From: Clostridiales bacterium
GTDB taxonomy: Bacteria; Bacillota; Clostridia; Lachnospirales; Lachnospiraceae
Length of the DNA: 50,390 nt
NCBI GenBank assembly: GCA_021204045.1
Contig: JAJQAA010000008.1
Location: forward strand, 1 to 50,390
Reading direction: 5' to 3'
Below are positions 27,045-35,089 of the stretch, one piece after another. Position 1 is the stretch's first letter. Each line of letters begins with the position of its first letter. Made by a program: the position numbers and the translations under genes. Below the pieces are notes generated by a model that saw nothing but the letters and a program-made list of their open reading frames with translations, made no database searches and was not told where the DNA came from.

Positions 27045-27102
27045 TATGCTCCCCATATGGTAGACATTGAAAATATTCAAAATCTACTATATGAGGAGCA
27101 TA
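27045..27102. repeat. Imperfect 20-base inverted repeat at the tsf/island junction
   Basis: The arm at 27045-27064 matches the reverse complement of 27083-27102 at 18 of 20 positions, with an 18-base AT-rich loop. It starts 44 bases after the tsf stop and ends 38 bases before the convergent gene at 27140-28087. It could be a bidirectional terminator, although no T-run follows, or the remnant of a small palindromic mobile element. A 14-codon frame (MLKKKHEGIQVFRT) follows directly at 27106-27150 and may be debris. Confidence 0.6.
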
Positions 27103-27139
27103 ATTATGCTTAAGAAAAAACACGAAGGAATTCAAGTTT

Positions 27140-28087
27140 TTAGAACATAAAGTTGTAATTATTCTCAATGATATGAATTAAGTTGGTGACCATCGTGTTA
27201 TATGGAGTAGGTATGCCATGTTTTTTTCCTAACCGAACAATCGCTCCGTTTAAGAAGTCGATTTCGGTTTTCTTTTTTTTACGTACGTCCTGCGCAGTAG
27301 AAGGGATATGATGATACATTGGATTATTTTCTGGCCAATAATTGGTAGCAGTTGTAATTTCACGTAATCCGGTTATACCTTCATGCTCAGCGATACTTAA
27401 AATCTCTTCCAGTAAGCCTGTCTTAATTTCAATTCCTTCTGGACAATTGGTAAATCGTCCGAGAGGCAAACGGGTGATTGCGCAGCAGGCATTGCCAGTG
27501 CAATTTGCCGTTACTTTATACCAGATTTTCTGATTGATTTCTTTGCGGGATAATGGAAACGCGTCCAACCCGCCTCGAGTCAGAATCTCCGTAATCTGGA
27601 ATATCTTTTCCGGTGGCTGTTCCTGTGTTACCGGACCACATGAGAGCATGGCGCCCTCGCGTTTTAACACTTGAATCTCACCAGGAGCCGGCATACTGGC
27701 ACCTAATTGGACAATCGAAGCAAAAATTCGATCTGGTTCAATATATTGGGAAAGGATTTCTACGTTTCCCAGACCATTCTGTATCGCCATGCAACAAGTA
27801 TCTTTGTCAAACAGGCAGAGAGCATCCTGAATAGCAGACGCAATGTAGGATCCTTTTGTTACAATTACTACAAGGTCCATTTTTTCCTGGATGCTTGCGG
27901 ACTCGTAATAGCCTTGGACATGGATGATTTTCTTTTCTCCATTAACATCCATCTGTAACCCATCTGCATTAATTTTATCAATATGTTCCTGATATGGATC
28001 GACAAATCGAACATCTGCGCCACCCAGGCTGAAATATGATCCAATTGTTCCGCCCATGGCACCCGCGCCGATAATTGCTATTTTCAT
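27140..28087 (-). CDS. Ketopantoate-reductase-family NAD(P)H dehydrogenase
   Basis: The 315-residue product has an N-terminal Rossmann domain (KIAIIGAGAMGGTIGSYF, GxGxxG at residues 7-12) followed by the ApbA/PanE motif VVIVTKGSYIASAI near 73. A helical C-terminal domain has the family Lys/Asn region (EINQKIWYKVTANCTGNAC near 180; the Lys of KIWYK is the typical catalytic position). PanE reduces 2-dehydropantoate, but many paralogues reduce other 2-oxo acids. Placed divergently at the head of a polycarboxylate cluster and with no pantothenate genes nearby, it more likely acts on a pathway 2-oxo/2-hydroxy acid. GGAGGG precedes the ATG. Confidence 0.8.
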   Translation of the reverse strand: MKIAIIGAGAMGGTIGSYFSLGGADVRFVDPYQEHIDKINADGLQMDVNGEKKIIHVQGYYESASIQEKMDLVVIVTKGSYIASAIQDALCLFDKDTCCMAIQNGLGNVEILSQYIEPDRIFASIVQLGASMPAPGEIQVLKREGAMLSCGPVTQEQPPEKIFQITEILTRGGLDAFPLSRKEINQKIWYKVTANCTGNACCAITRLPLGRFTNCPEGIEIKTGLLEEILSIAEHEGITGLREITTATNYWPENNPMYHHIPSTAQDVRKKKKTEIDFLNGAIVRLGKKHGIPTPYNTMVTNLIHIIENNYNFMF

Positions 28088-28180
28088 TTACAATCCCTCC
28101 GTTCATAATGGTATAAGTATGTAGTCGCTGGTCATTGTCTGACCGACTATAACCATAATCAAATACAATTGTTTTCAATG

Positions 28181-28200
28181 ATAGTAGTGTATCATACTAT
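28181..28200. promoter_or_regulatory. Dyad ATAGTA-N8-TACTAT, possible operator
   Basis: A perfect 6-base inverted repeat with an eight-base spacer (20 bases in total) lies about 95 bases upstream of the reductase start and 130 bases upstream of the plus-strand -35. Geometry fits a dimeric regulator such as the LysR-type protein encoded at 38551-39444. The link is inference. Confidence 0.4.
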
Positions 28201-28328
28201 AGTTGGAAAAGTAAAATAATGAAAATTAATCAATCATAAAAAAATTATATAAAATGATGTGCGATGCTCCAAACATGATTAAGCAATATTTATATAAAAA
28301 AAATTTATATATCATATATTTGGTAAAT

Positions 28329-28357
28329 TTTACAAAGAAAAAGATTTACGATATAAT
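28329..28357 (+). promoter_or_regulatory. Sigma-A promoter of the hydro-lyase/transport/catabolic operon
   Basis: TTTACA (28329-28334), 17-base spacer, TATAAT (28352-28357). It is the best plus-strand promoter before the gene series 28431-38500, which is tightly packed and may be one transcript. Confidence 0.7.
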
Positions 28358-28430
28358 GATTAATGTAAAATTGCACAGAAAAAAATAGAAAGTAACTCGA
28401 TGTGGACAAAGGATGCAAAGGAGGTTATAT

Positions 28431-29696
28431 GTGAAAAAAACAATTGTTGAGAAGATCATTGCGAATCATGCCGGAATGGAAGAAGTATATCCAGGTGATA
28501 TTGTGGATGTACGTGTAGACCGACTGATGATCAACGATTCTAATGGACCAACAACATTTAAAAATTTTAATGAGCTTGGTGCTAAGGAGATTCGGAATCC
28601 GGAAAACATTCTTGTCGCGATTGATCACCGTGTTCCACCGTGGGAGGCGAAACAGGCGGATAATATAAATTTCTGTCGTACATTTTGCCGGGAGCATAAA
28701 ATGACCGGGTTTAGAGAGATCGGACGTAATGGTATTGGACATCAGATGATGTGCGAAGGGTTTGTCCGGCCTGGTGAGATTGCCGTAGGCACGGATTCAC
28801 ATTCTACTATGTATGGTGGAATGGGAGCTCTGGGATGTGGCATAAACTCGGCAGATGCTGCTGTTATTATGGCAGAAGGAACAATGTGGATGATGGTGCC
28901 AGAAAGTTGCCTTGTTACACTTAAGGGGCGTCCGAGAAAGGGGGTTACAGCAAAGGATATAGCATTGAAGCTTCAAACGCTGGCTTCGGTTGATCACTTC
29001 ATCTATAAAGCAATTGAGATCACAGGCGATTATGCGCATGAGATGAGTGTAGCAAGCCGACTGGTAATTGCTAACATGTTGTGTGAGACAGGCGCTAAAT
29101 GCGGTATTTTACCGCCAGATCAGATTGTAGCGGATTATCTTGGCGAAGGCGTCTGTACGCTTGCCTCTGATCCGGGGGCAGAGTATTCGGAATATTATGA
29201 GATTGATCTGGATGATCTGGAACCGGTACTGGCCTGTCCTCATGCTACTAATAATGTTAAAACTGTTAGCGAAGTAGAAGGAGTTAAAATCAACCAGGCG
29301 TTTCTTGGATCCTGTACAAATGGACGGATAGAAGATTTTTTGCAGGCTGCCGAAGTATTGCGTGGCCGTAAGGTTCATCCAGAAGTGCGTTTGATTGTTG
29401 TTCCTGGCAGTCAGAATGTCTATTTGGAAATGACTCGTATGGGATTGACTGAGCTGTTTGTGGAAAGTGGTGCTATGGTATTGAGCTCTGGCTGCGCATC
29501 CTGCGGAGGTTTTGGTCCCGGAGTTATCGGAAGCAATGAAGTGTGTATATCTACTACGAACCGAAATTGGCAGGGGCGCATGGGTCCGAAATCCTCTTCG
29601 GTATATCTTGGCTCCGCTTATTCCGTAGCAGCAGCGGCGGTTGCCGGAAAAATAGAATCGCCATGGAAATATCTGGCAGAGAGGAGCAAAATTTGA
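28431..29696 (+). CDS. Aconitase-superfamily hydro-lyase, large subunit (LeuC/HacA-like)
   Basis: Members add or remove water across C=C of di/tricarboxylates using a [4Fe-4S] cluster. The 421-residue product has the family motifs GTDSHSTMYGGMGALGCGI near 118, GSCTNGRIEDF near 289 (first Cys ligand) and SGCASCGGFGPG near 349 (second and third Cys ligands). Length fits the archaeal-type two-subunit isopropylmalate/homoaconitate/dimethylmaleate group. The start is GTG at 28431 with AAAGGAGG 7-8 bases upstream; the ATG at 28413 would place the ribosome-binding site inside the gene. The small subunit overlaps by four bases. Exact substrate unknown; leucine genes are absent, so a catabolic hydratase is more likely than isopropylmalate isomerase. 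Confidence 0.88.
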   Translation: MKKTIVEKIIANHAGMEEVYPGDIVDVRVDRLMINDSNGPTTFKNFNELGAKEIRNPENILVAIDHRVPPWEAKQADNINFCRTFCREHKMTGFREIGRNGIGHQMMCEGFVRPGEIAVGTDSHSTMYGGMGALGCGINSADAAVIMAEGTMWMMVPESCLVTLKGRPRKGVTAKDIALKLQTLASVDHFIYKAIEITGDYAHEMSVASRLVIANMLCETGAKCGILPPDQIVADYLGEGVCTLASDPGAEYSEYYEIDLDDLEPVLACPHATNNVKTVSEVEGVKINQAFLGSCTNGRIEDFLQAAEVLRGRKVHPEVRLIVVPGSQNVYLEMTRMGLTELFVESGAMVLSSGCASCGGFGPGVIGSNEVCISTTNRNWQGRMGPKSSSVYLGSAYSVAAAAVAGKIESPWKYLAERSKI

Positions 29697-30226
29697 ATAC
29701 TACATTTTCCGGAAAAACGTATGTGACGGGTAATAATGTTACAGCATACCAGATTTCCTACAATACGCGTTGGAAAGAATGCGGAACAGATGCCGAAGCA
29801 TTGGGACAGTGGCTGTTTGAACCGATTATTCCTGAAATTGCCGGTATTCCCAATGGATTTAAGGATAAGGGTTATGAAGTGGTTGTTTCTGGTGTGGATT
29901 TTGGCGGCGGTTTTAAGTCCAACGACCATCCGGTACTGACAGTAAAGGGTGGAGGCATCAAACTGATAATTGCTGAAAAATTTAACAGGATCTTTTTCAG
30001 AAATGCGATTAATCTGGGGATGCCCGTTATCATTTGTCCTGGGATTTTGGAGATGGCTCATGAAGGTGATATTCTGGAAGGGGATATTGCTACTGGAGAA
30101 GTAAAGAATTTAACGACCGGGATGATGATACAGGGAAGGCCGTTGAGTGGAAGAGCCTTAGACCTTGTGACAGCGGGTGGGCTATTACCTTACTGGAAGA
30201 AAAAACTGAACGAAAAGAAAAAGTGA
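29693..30226 (+). CDS. Aconitase-superfamily hydro-lyase, small subunit (LeuD-like) with altered active-site loop
   Basis: The 177-residue product is the swivelling domain that completes the active site of the large subunit at 28431-29696. The family core is recognisable (VKGGGIKLIIAEKFNRIFFR and NAINLGMPVI, then DLVTAGGLLPYW at the end). However, the loop that normally reads GSSREHAP, with the catalytic Ser and a substrate-binding Arg, reads GGFKSNDHPV here. It also lacks the YLRT-type N-terminal loop of isopropylmalate isomerases. Start is TTG at 29693, overlapping the upstream TGA; an ATG at 29663 is possible but lies deeper in the large-subunit gene. The changes imply a different substrate or mechanism. 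Confidence 0.78.
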   Translation: MNTTFSGKTYVTGNNVTAYQISYNTRWKECGTDAEALGQWLFEPIIPEIAGIPNGFKDKGYEVVVSGVDFGGGFKSNDHPVLTVKGGGIKLIIAEKFNRIFFRNAINLGMPVIICPGILEMAHEGDILEGDIATGEVKNLTTGMMIQGRPLSGRALDLVTAGGLLPYWKKKLNEKKK

Positions 30227-30252
30227 TATTAAATAGAAGGGAGATATAAGTA

Positions 30253-31368
30253 ATGAAAAAATTAAGACGGGTTTGTAATGTTTTGGTTTCTTTTGGTTTA
30301 ATGAGTTTGCTTGCGGGGTGTGGCGGTGCGTCTACTCCGACAAGTACAGCTGCTCCGACAAGTACAGCTGCTCCAACTGAGGCAAGTACGGCTGCTCCGG
30401 CAGAGACGGATACAGAGACTCCTGCCAGTAATGTATCTTCAGAAAATACTGGGTATGTCTATGAGCCGATTGAAAAAAAGGATTATACGTGGGGGACATC
30501 CGGTACTTCCGGAACGAACTATATTGTAGGTGCCGGCATTGCAGATGTTGTCAATAAACAGGCTAGCAGCGCAAATTTCCTGGTACAGTCTACCGCAGGT
30601 GCAACGGAAAACCTGGCTCTGATGCTTAATGGTGAAATGGACTTCGGGTATATGAGCGCTAACAGCATTTATAACGGTTACCATCAGACCGATTATATGG
30701 CTGATCGTGTACCGGAGCTATATTTATACAATGTAGTAATAACAACGCATGGTTCCAGCGGACATATGCTGGCACGTGTAGATAGCGGAATCAATAGTTA
30801 TTCAGATCTTAAAGGAAAAACAATTTGCACAGGGACTACTTCGGTGGAAGGACATACCGTTTGTGAAGCACTGATTTCTACTTATGGTATTGATGTTGAG
30901 TCGGATATGACCAAAGTATGGCTGAGTCAGGACGAAGCGATGACTCGACTGCAGGATGGTGAGATAGACGCTGTGTATCTGAATGCCGGTTATCCAATTG
31001 CCGCTTTCACTAATGCTATTGTTGCCAGCCCGGGTACCTATACGTTGATTTCCCCTGATATTGAGAATCTTGAGCAGGTAAAAGATCAGTTTCCCTATTT
31101 AAGTATTACGGAGATTCCTGCTGGCACCTACCCTGGCATCGATTTCAGTGTCAATGCTTTGCGGACCGCCATATCGGTGGTTACACCTGTTGAAACTCCT
31201 GCTGCAGTTACTTATGAACTTGCCAAGTATGCTTATGAAAATTGGTCTGAGATTCAGAATGTACATGCTGCTTTATTGGAAACAGATGCGGATGATCTGC
31301 CAAAAGCTGATATACCGCTGCATCCGGGTGCTCAGGCATATTTCCAAAGCATTGGTTTAGTTGATTAG
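30253..31368 (+). CDS. TAXI-family TRAP transporter solute-binding lipoprotein
   Basis: The 371-residue product captures a substrate outside the membrane for the fused TRAP permease downstream. It has a lipoprotein signal with lipobox SLLAGC near residues 18-23, and a Thr/Ala/Pro linker built from an 18-base repeat. The TAXI domain follows, with the diagnostic GTSGTNYIVGAGIADVVN near 84, STAGATENLALMLNGEMDF, and SYSDLKGKTICTGTTSVEGH near 175. TAXI proteins bind glutamate, 2-oxoglutarate or other carboxylates where known. GGGAGAT precedes the ATG. Its position after a hydro-lyase supports a polycarboxylate substrate. Confidence 0.92.
   Translation: MKKLRRVCNVLVSFGLMSLLAGCGGASTPTSTAAPTSTAAPTEASTAAPAETDTETPASNVSSENTGYVYEPIEKKDYTWGTSGTSGTNYIVGAGIADVVNKQASSANFLVQSTAGATENLALMLNGEMDFGYMSANSIYNGYHQTDYMADRVPELYLYNVVITTHGSSGHMLARVDSGINSYSDLKGKTICTGTTSVEGHTVCEALISTYGIDVESDMTKVWLSQDEAMTRLQDGEIDAVYLNAGYPIAAFTNAIVASPGTYTLISPDIENLEQVKDQFPYLSITEIPAGTYPGIDFSVNALRTAISVVTPVETPAAVTYELAKYAYENWSEIQNVHAALLETDADDLPKADIPLHPGAQAYFQSIGLVD
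30340..30399 (+). repeat. 18-base tandem repeat encoding the lipoprotein linker
   Basis: Units ACAAGTACAGCTGCTCCG at 30340-30357 and 30358-30375 differ by one base. A third, diverged unit follows after six bases (30382-30399). They encode TSTAAP-type repeats between the lipidated Cys and the folded TAXI domain. Copy number probably varies between strains. Confidence 0.8.
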
Positions 31369-31394
31369 ATATTTACTACAAATGGGAGGTTACT

Positions 31395-33419
31395 GTGTTA
31401 ATGAAAGATAAAAAAGACTTCCTGATACAAAAAGTAACTGTTCCAACGGCAGAATCAGAGAAGGATACGATAAACGTAATACCAGATGAGGACGATGTGG
31501 CGGAAGCGGTGTTATTGAATCAGAAGGGTCGATTTAGTCCGATTAATATTTTGGTATTCTGCATTGTGATTCCTTTAGCATGTTTCCATCTTTATACTGC
31601 GTATTTTGGTGTGCTTGACAGGTATTTCCAGGTTGGAATTCACTGGATGGGAATTGGTACGATTTTAATTTTGACCAGACCTTACAATTTTAAAATTGGC
31701 AGGGTTCCTGTTGGGAAGATTCTGGACTGGACACTGATTGTCCTCAATATTGTTATTTGCATCCATATGATGATGCTGAGCAATCGATTAGTGGATATGC
31801 CTGGATCATATACCCAGCTTGATATTGCTATAGGAGTTTTAATGATTCCGGTGGAATATCTGATTACGTATAAGGTTACAGGAAAGATTTTACCGATCAT
31901 TTGTACATTGTTCATTTTGTATGCATTTTTAGGACATAATTTTTCGGGTTATCTTTCCACAACGCAGTTTTCTTTCAAGAGAATTGTAACGACTCTTTAC
32001 GTTAGTCAGGATGGTATGTTTGGCAGCAATTTGATGATTCCTGCACGTTATTTATTTTTGTTTTTGTTGTTTGGCGCTATTATGACGATAACTGGTGTTG
32101 GTCAGTTTTTCGTTGACCTGGCCAATTCTGTTGTAGGGCGAATTCGTGGCGGTCCGGCACAGGCTGCAGTTTACTCCAGTATGCTTATGGGGATGGTTAG
32201 CGGTTCTGGACCAGCTAATGTGGCTACAACGGGTACGTTTACAATTCCGTTGATGAAGAAGACAGGGTATAGCGCAGCAGATGCTGGTGCGGTGGAAGCA
32301 GTTGCTTCCGCAGGGGGAATGTTTATGCCTCCTATTATGGGTCAGGCCGCATTCCTCATGTCTCAGATGACTGGTATAGAATACGTTGTAATTGCTACCG
32401 CAGCTGCTATCCCTGCTTGCCTGTATTATTTCTGTCTGTCTTTTGTATTATATTTTATTGCCCGCAGAGATCGTTTCCCAAAGCCGGATAAAAATTCTCT
32501 TCCCAAATTGTGGCCGACTTTTCGATCTAGATGGTATTATATTGCGCCGGTAGTTACGATTATTTATTTTATTTATAATAACTACAGTCCGCAGAAAGCG
32601 GTCTTTTACGCAATTATTGCCGCGCTGCTTGTTTGCCTGCTTTTTGAACGGAAACGTTTAACCTGGGGTATCTTTTATGGAGCGGTACGAAAGGCAGCAA
32701 TATCCTGTGGGCCAATGGCTTCTTGCTGTATGATGTCGGGAGTTATTATGTCCATGATCAATTTGACTGGATTGGGATTAAAAATCAGCACTATTATTAG
32801 TACTATTGCTGGTGGAAATCTGATGATTGTCCTGATTCTGACGGCATTTGTTTCCCTGCTTTTGGGTATGGGAATGCCCGCTTCAGCGGCGTATGTTGTG
32901 TTGGCTATATTGCTGTGTCCCGCCATTATTAATATGGGAGTACCGACAATAGCAGCGCATCTATTTGTCCTGATGTTTGGAGTGATGTCTTCCATTACAC
33001 CTCCTGTGGCAATGTCTATTTATACCGCCAGTGGTATTGCAAAATGCGGTGTATGGGAGTGTGGCGGACGTGCTATCCGGTTTGCCTGTGTTGGTTTCCT
33101 GGTTCCGTTTATTTTCTGCTTTGACCAGTCCCTGTTATTGATGGGAACCACGATTGATATTGTAGTAGCGGTTATCACTGCTATGAGCGGTTGTGTTATT
33201 ATGGGGACGGTGCTGGGAGGGTGGTTTATCCGGGATTTGAACTTCCTGTTGCGTCTGCTTTTGGTTCCATGTGCGATTGCTCTCTTTGTCAGTGGATCTG
33301 GTTCTGCCATGGTGAATATTGTTGGATTTATTGCGGCTGTAATAATTTATGTTATCAATTATTCATTGCATAGAAATCTGATGGAGGCGGACATCGAAAG
33401 AAAATCAATGGATACATGA
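31395..33419 (+). CDS. TRAP transporter fused permease (DctQ-DctM type, TAXI system)
   Basis: The 674-residue protein fuses the small 4-TM and large 12-TM TRAP subunits, as usual for TAXI systems. An N-terminal hydrophilic stretch (1-45) is followed by helices throughout. The large-subunit signatures are GGPAQAAVYSSMLMGMVSGSGPANVATTG (family pattern) near 254-282, EAVASAGGMFMPPIMGQAAF near 301, and LLGMGMPASAAYVVLA near 493. It imports the ligand of the binding protein at 30253-31368 with a Na+ or H+ gradient. Start is taken as GTG 31395 (GGGAGG six bases upstream); ATG at 31401 is the alternative. Confidence 0.93.
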   Translation: MLMKDKKDFLIQKVTVPTAESEKDTINVIPDEDDVAEAVLLNQKGRFSPINILVFCIVIPLACFHLYTAYFGVLDRYFQVGIHWMGIGTILILTRPYNFKIGRVPVGKILDWTLIVLNIVICIHMMMLSNRLVDMPGSYTQLDIAIGVLMIPVEYLITYKVTGKILPIICTLFILYAFLGHNFSGYLSTTQFSFKRIVTTLYVSQDGMFGSNLMIPARYLFLFLLFGAIMTITGVGQFFVDLANSVVGRIRGGPAQAAVYSSMLMGMVSGSGPANVATTGTFTIPLMKKTGYSAADAGAVEAVASAGGMFMPPIMGQAAFLMSQMTGIEYVVIATAAAIPACLYYFCLSFVLYFIARRDRFPKPDKNSLPKLWPTFRSRWYYIAPVVTIIYFIYNNYSPQKAVFYAIIAALLVCLLFERKRLTWGIFYGAVRKAAISCGPMASCCMMSGVIMSMINLTGLGLKISTIISTIAGGNLMIVLILTAFVSLLLGMGMPASAAYVVLAILLCPAIINMGVPTIAAHLFVLMFGVMSSITPPVAMSIYTASGIAKCGVWECGGRAIRFACVGFLVPFIFCFDQSLLLMGTTIDIVVAVITAMSGCVIMGTVLGGWFIRDLNFLLRLLLVPCAIALFVSGSGSAMVNIVGFIAAVIIYVINYSLHRNLMEADIERKSMDT

Positions 33420-33529
33420 TCTGTGTTTATAGTTAAGGTAAGTTAGTCTGATGATATGGAAGGCGGTATATTAGCAGAAGAATATGCCGTCTTCAGAACA
33501 ACAAAAAGAAAATGAGGAGGAGTTCTATC

Positions 33530-34297
33530 GTGAGTGATACAAATAAAATGGATTCAAATGCTCCTGTGGTCAAGAGTATTTTAGTGGTTTCCGCCCACAA
33601 TACAGACTGGATTTGGCGCTGTAGTGGTACGGTTGCCCGTTACAAAAGACTTGGCGCTGCCGTTCATATTGTCTGTTTGTCTCCGGGTGTTCGTGGTGAA
33701 AGTAATAAATTGTTGAAAGAAGATCCGACATTGACGCCAGAAGCAATTAAAGAGATGCGTGTACAAGAAGCATTGGCTGCTGGTGAATCCTTAGGATGTG
33801 ACAGTACACAGGTCTGGGATTACGATGATTGTATGCTTGAATGCAGCAAGGATGTGGTGATGCAGCTAGCTGGTCGAATGAGAGAGGTGAGGCCGGATAT
33901 TGTTATTACCCATGACCGAAATGATAGCCGTAACTGTGATCATGAAACCGCTGCTAAGATTGTGTGGCAGGCATCTTTGATAGCAACTCAGCGTGGTATT
34001 GACATCAATGGACTCGTTCCATGCGCCGGCAGAATGTTGATTTTTGGATTTGAACCGGGACAAACGGAGTCCAGCGATTATAAGCCCAATATTTATATCG
34101 ATATTACAGATGTATGGGATGAGAAGATGAAAGCAATGATGTGTGTGCAGACAATGCGCGGGACACCGGATACCCATATTCGTGTTAATACTCATCGCGG
34201 CTGGCAGGGAAAAAACAACGGATTACGGAAAAATATCAAATTTTGTGAGTCATTCAGTGCATTCTGGCCAATGGTCAGTGATCGGTTCCCTGTTTAA
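33530..34297 (+). CDS. PIG-L/LmbE-fold protein, GalB-like (putative 4-oxalomesaconate-type hydratase), copy 1
   Basis: GalB of Pseudomonas putida is a zinc-dependent PIG-L-fold enzyme that hydrates 4-oxalomesaconate in gallate degradation. This 255-residue product shares its distinctive features. The PIG-L metal motif appears as VSAHNTDWIWRCSGT near 24 (AHxxD kept, but DW instead of DD). CLSPGVRGESNKL, ITHDRNDSRNCDHETA (third His) and a C-terminal HIRVNTHRGWQ follow. Start is GTG 33530 with GAGGAGG upstream; the in-frame ATG at 33512 lies within the ribosome-binding site. A paralogue is at 37775-38500. Hydratase function is inferred from family resemblance; a deacetylase is the alternative. 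Confidence 0.8.
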   Translation: MSDTNKMDSNAPVVKSILVVSAHNTDWIWRCSGTVARYKRLGAAVHIVCLSPGVRGESNKLLKEDPTLTPEAIKEMRVQEALAAGESLGCDSTQVWDYDDCMLECSKDVVMQLAGRMREVRPDIVITHDRNDSRNCDHETAAKIVWQASLIATQRGIDINGLVPCAGRMLIFGFEPGQTESSDYKPNIYIDITDVWDEKMKAMMCVQTMRGTPDTHIRVNTHRGWQGKNNGLRKNIKFCESFSAFWPMVSDRFPV

Positions 34298-34325
34298 AAA
34301 ATGTGATAGATTTGAGGAGGCTATA

Positions 34326-35030
34326 ATGGCTATTGGAAAAAGAGTATATATGAAACGTAAACTTGCGGATCCAGAGGTTGTCAAAGGTTTTGTTGGAATA
34401 CCGGCATCTAATGTGGGAGATACGTTTGAACGTATTGGATGCATGAATCCTCGCATCAGGCTAATGTCGAATCCCAGGGGAGTATCCTGGTCAGGCAATG
34501 CTTTGACTATTAAAACCAGAGGCGGGGACAATATGCTGATCCACTATGTTCTGGAGAATATTGCGAAAGAGGGAGATTTTCTGATCGTTTCTAACGAGGG
34601 TTGCCCAACCCGTTCCATAATCGGCCAGAATATGGCGTGTTCCATGGAGACGTTAAAGCTGGCAGGGATTGTAATTGACGGCCCTATCCGTGATATTGAC
34701 GCGATAAGAGAGATGACTCTTCCTGTATATGCTACAGGAGTCTGCCCAGGAGGTCCATTCAAAGATGGACCAGGCGAGGTAAATGTGCCGCTGGCTTGTG
34801 GAGATATCGCAGTAAATCCAGGTGATGTCATAGTGGCCGATCCGGATGGAATTTGTGTTGTTCCGCGTCTGGATGCGAAGTATGTCCTGGAGCAGGCGAA
34901 AAAGAAGTTTGAGATCGATCAGGCTGGTCTCGCGGCTGCAAAAAACGGAACAAATTATGGGAAACAGAAGTGGTCTAAGGCATTAAATGATAAAAATTAT
35001 GAAATTATTGATGACTGCTATGGCTGGTAA
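34326..35030 (+). CDS. RraA-like/HMG-CHA aldolase family protein (LigK/GalC-like)
   Basis: Class II aldolases of this family cleave 4-carboxy-4-hydroxy-2-oxoadipate to pyruvate plus oxaloacetate, or 4-hydroxy-4-methyl-2-oxoglutarate to two pyruvates. The 234-residue product has GNALTIKTRGGDNMLIHYVL near 57. The diagnostic segment GIVIDGPIRDIDAIREM near 118 holds the Arg-Asp pair that binds pyruvate and metal. It also has PGEVNVPLACGDIAVNPGD and VADPDGICVVP. ATG 34326 follows GAGGAGG; long in-frame upstream sequence lies inside the preceding gene. Sitting right after a GalB-like gene, it probably performs the retro-aldol step. RraA-type RNase E inhibitors lack this context. Confidence 0.85.
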   Translation: MAIGKRVYMKRKLADPEVVKGFVGIPASNVGDTFERIGCMNPRIRLMSNPRGVSWSGNALTIKTRGGDNMLIHYVLENIAKEGDFLIVSNEGCPTRSIIGQNMACSMETLKLAGIVIDGPIRDIDAIREMTLPVYATGVCPGGPFKDGPGEVNVPLACGDIAVNPGDVIVADPDGICVVPRLDAKYVLEQAKKKFEIDQAGLAAAKNGTNYGKQKWSKALNDKNYEIIDDCYGW

Positions 35031-35089
35031 GTAAGGGAAAATGTTGTTTCAATTAAGCGATTATTATATTTGAGAGGAAGAGTATAAAT

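Larger units (their letters stand above)
28088..28430. other. Divergent control region of the island's first operon
   Basis: This 343-base AT-rich gap separates the minus-strand reductase gene from the plus-strand hydro-lyase operon. It contains a 6-8-6 dyad at 28181-28200 and a near-consensus plus-strand promoter at 28329-28357, both listed separately. No coding frame was recognised. Confidence 0.65.

Noticed and set aside
27106-27150. Fourteen-codon frame MLKKKHEGIQVFRT after the inverted repeat, possibly a transposase start
   Set aside because: Too short, no ribosome-binding site of note and no recognisable transposase motif; noted only as possible debris.
28431-30226. Calling the hydro-lyase pair leucine-biosynthetic LeuCD
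   Set aside because: No leuA/leuB nearby, the small-subunit active-site loop is non-canonical, and all neighbours are catabolic or transport genes.
34326-35030. RraA as RNase E inhibitor
   Set aside because: The pyruvate/metal-binding Arg-Asp segment and the location beside GalB-like genes favour an aldolase.
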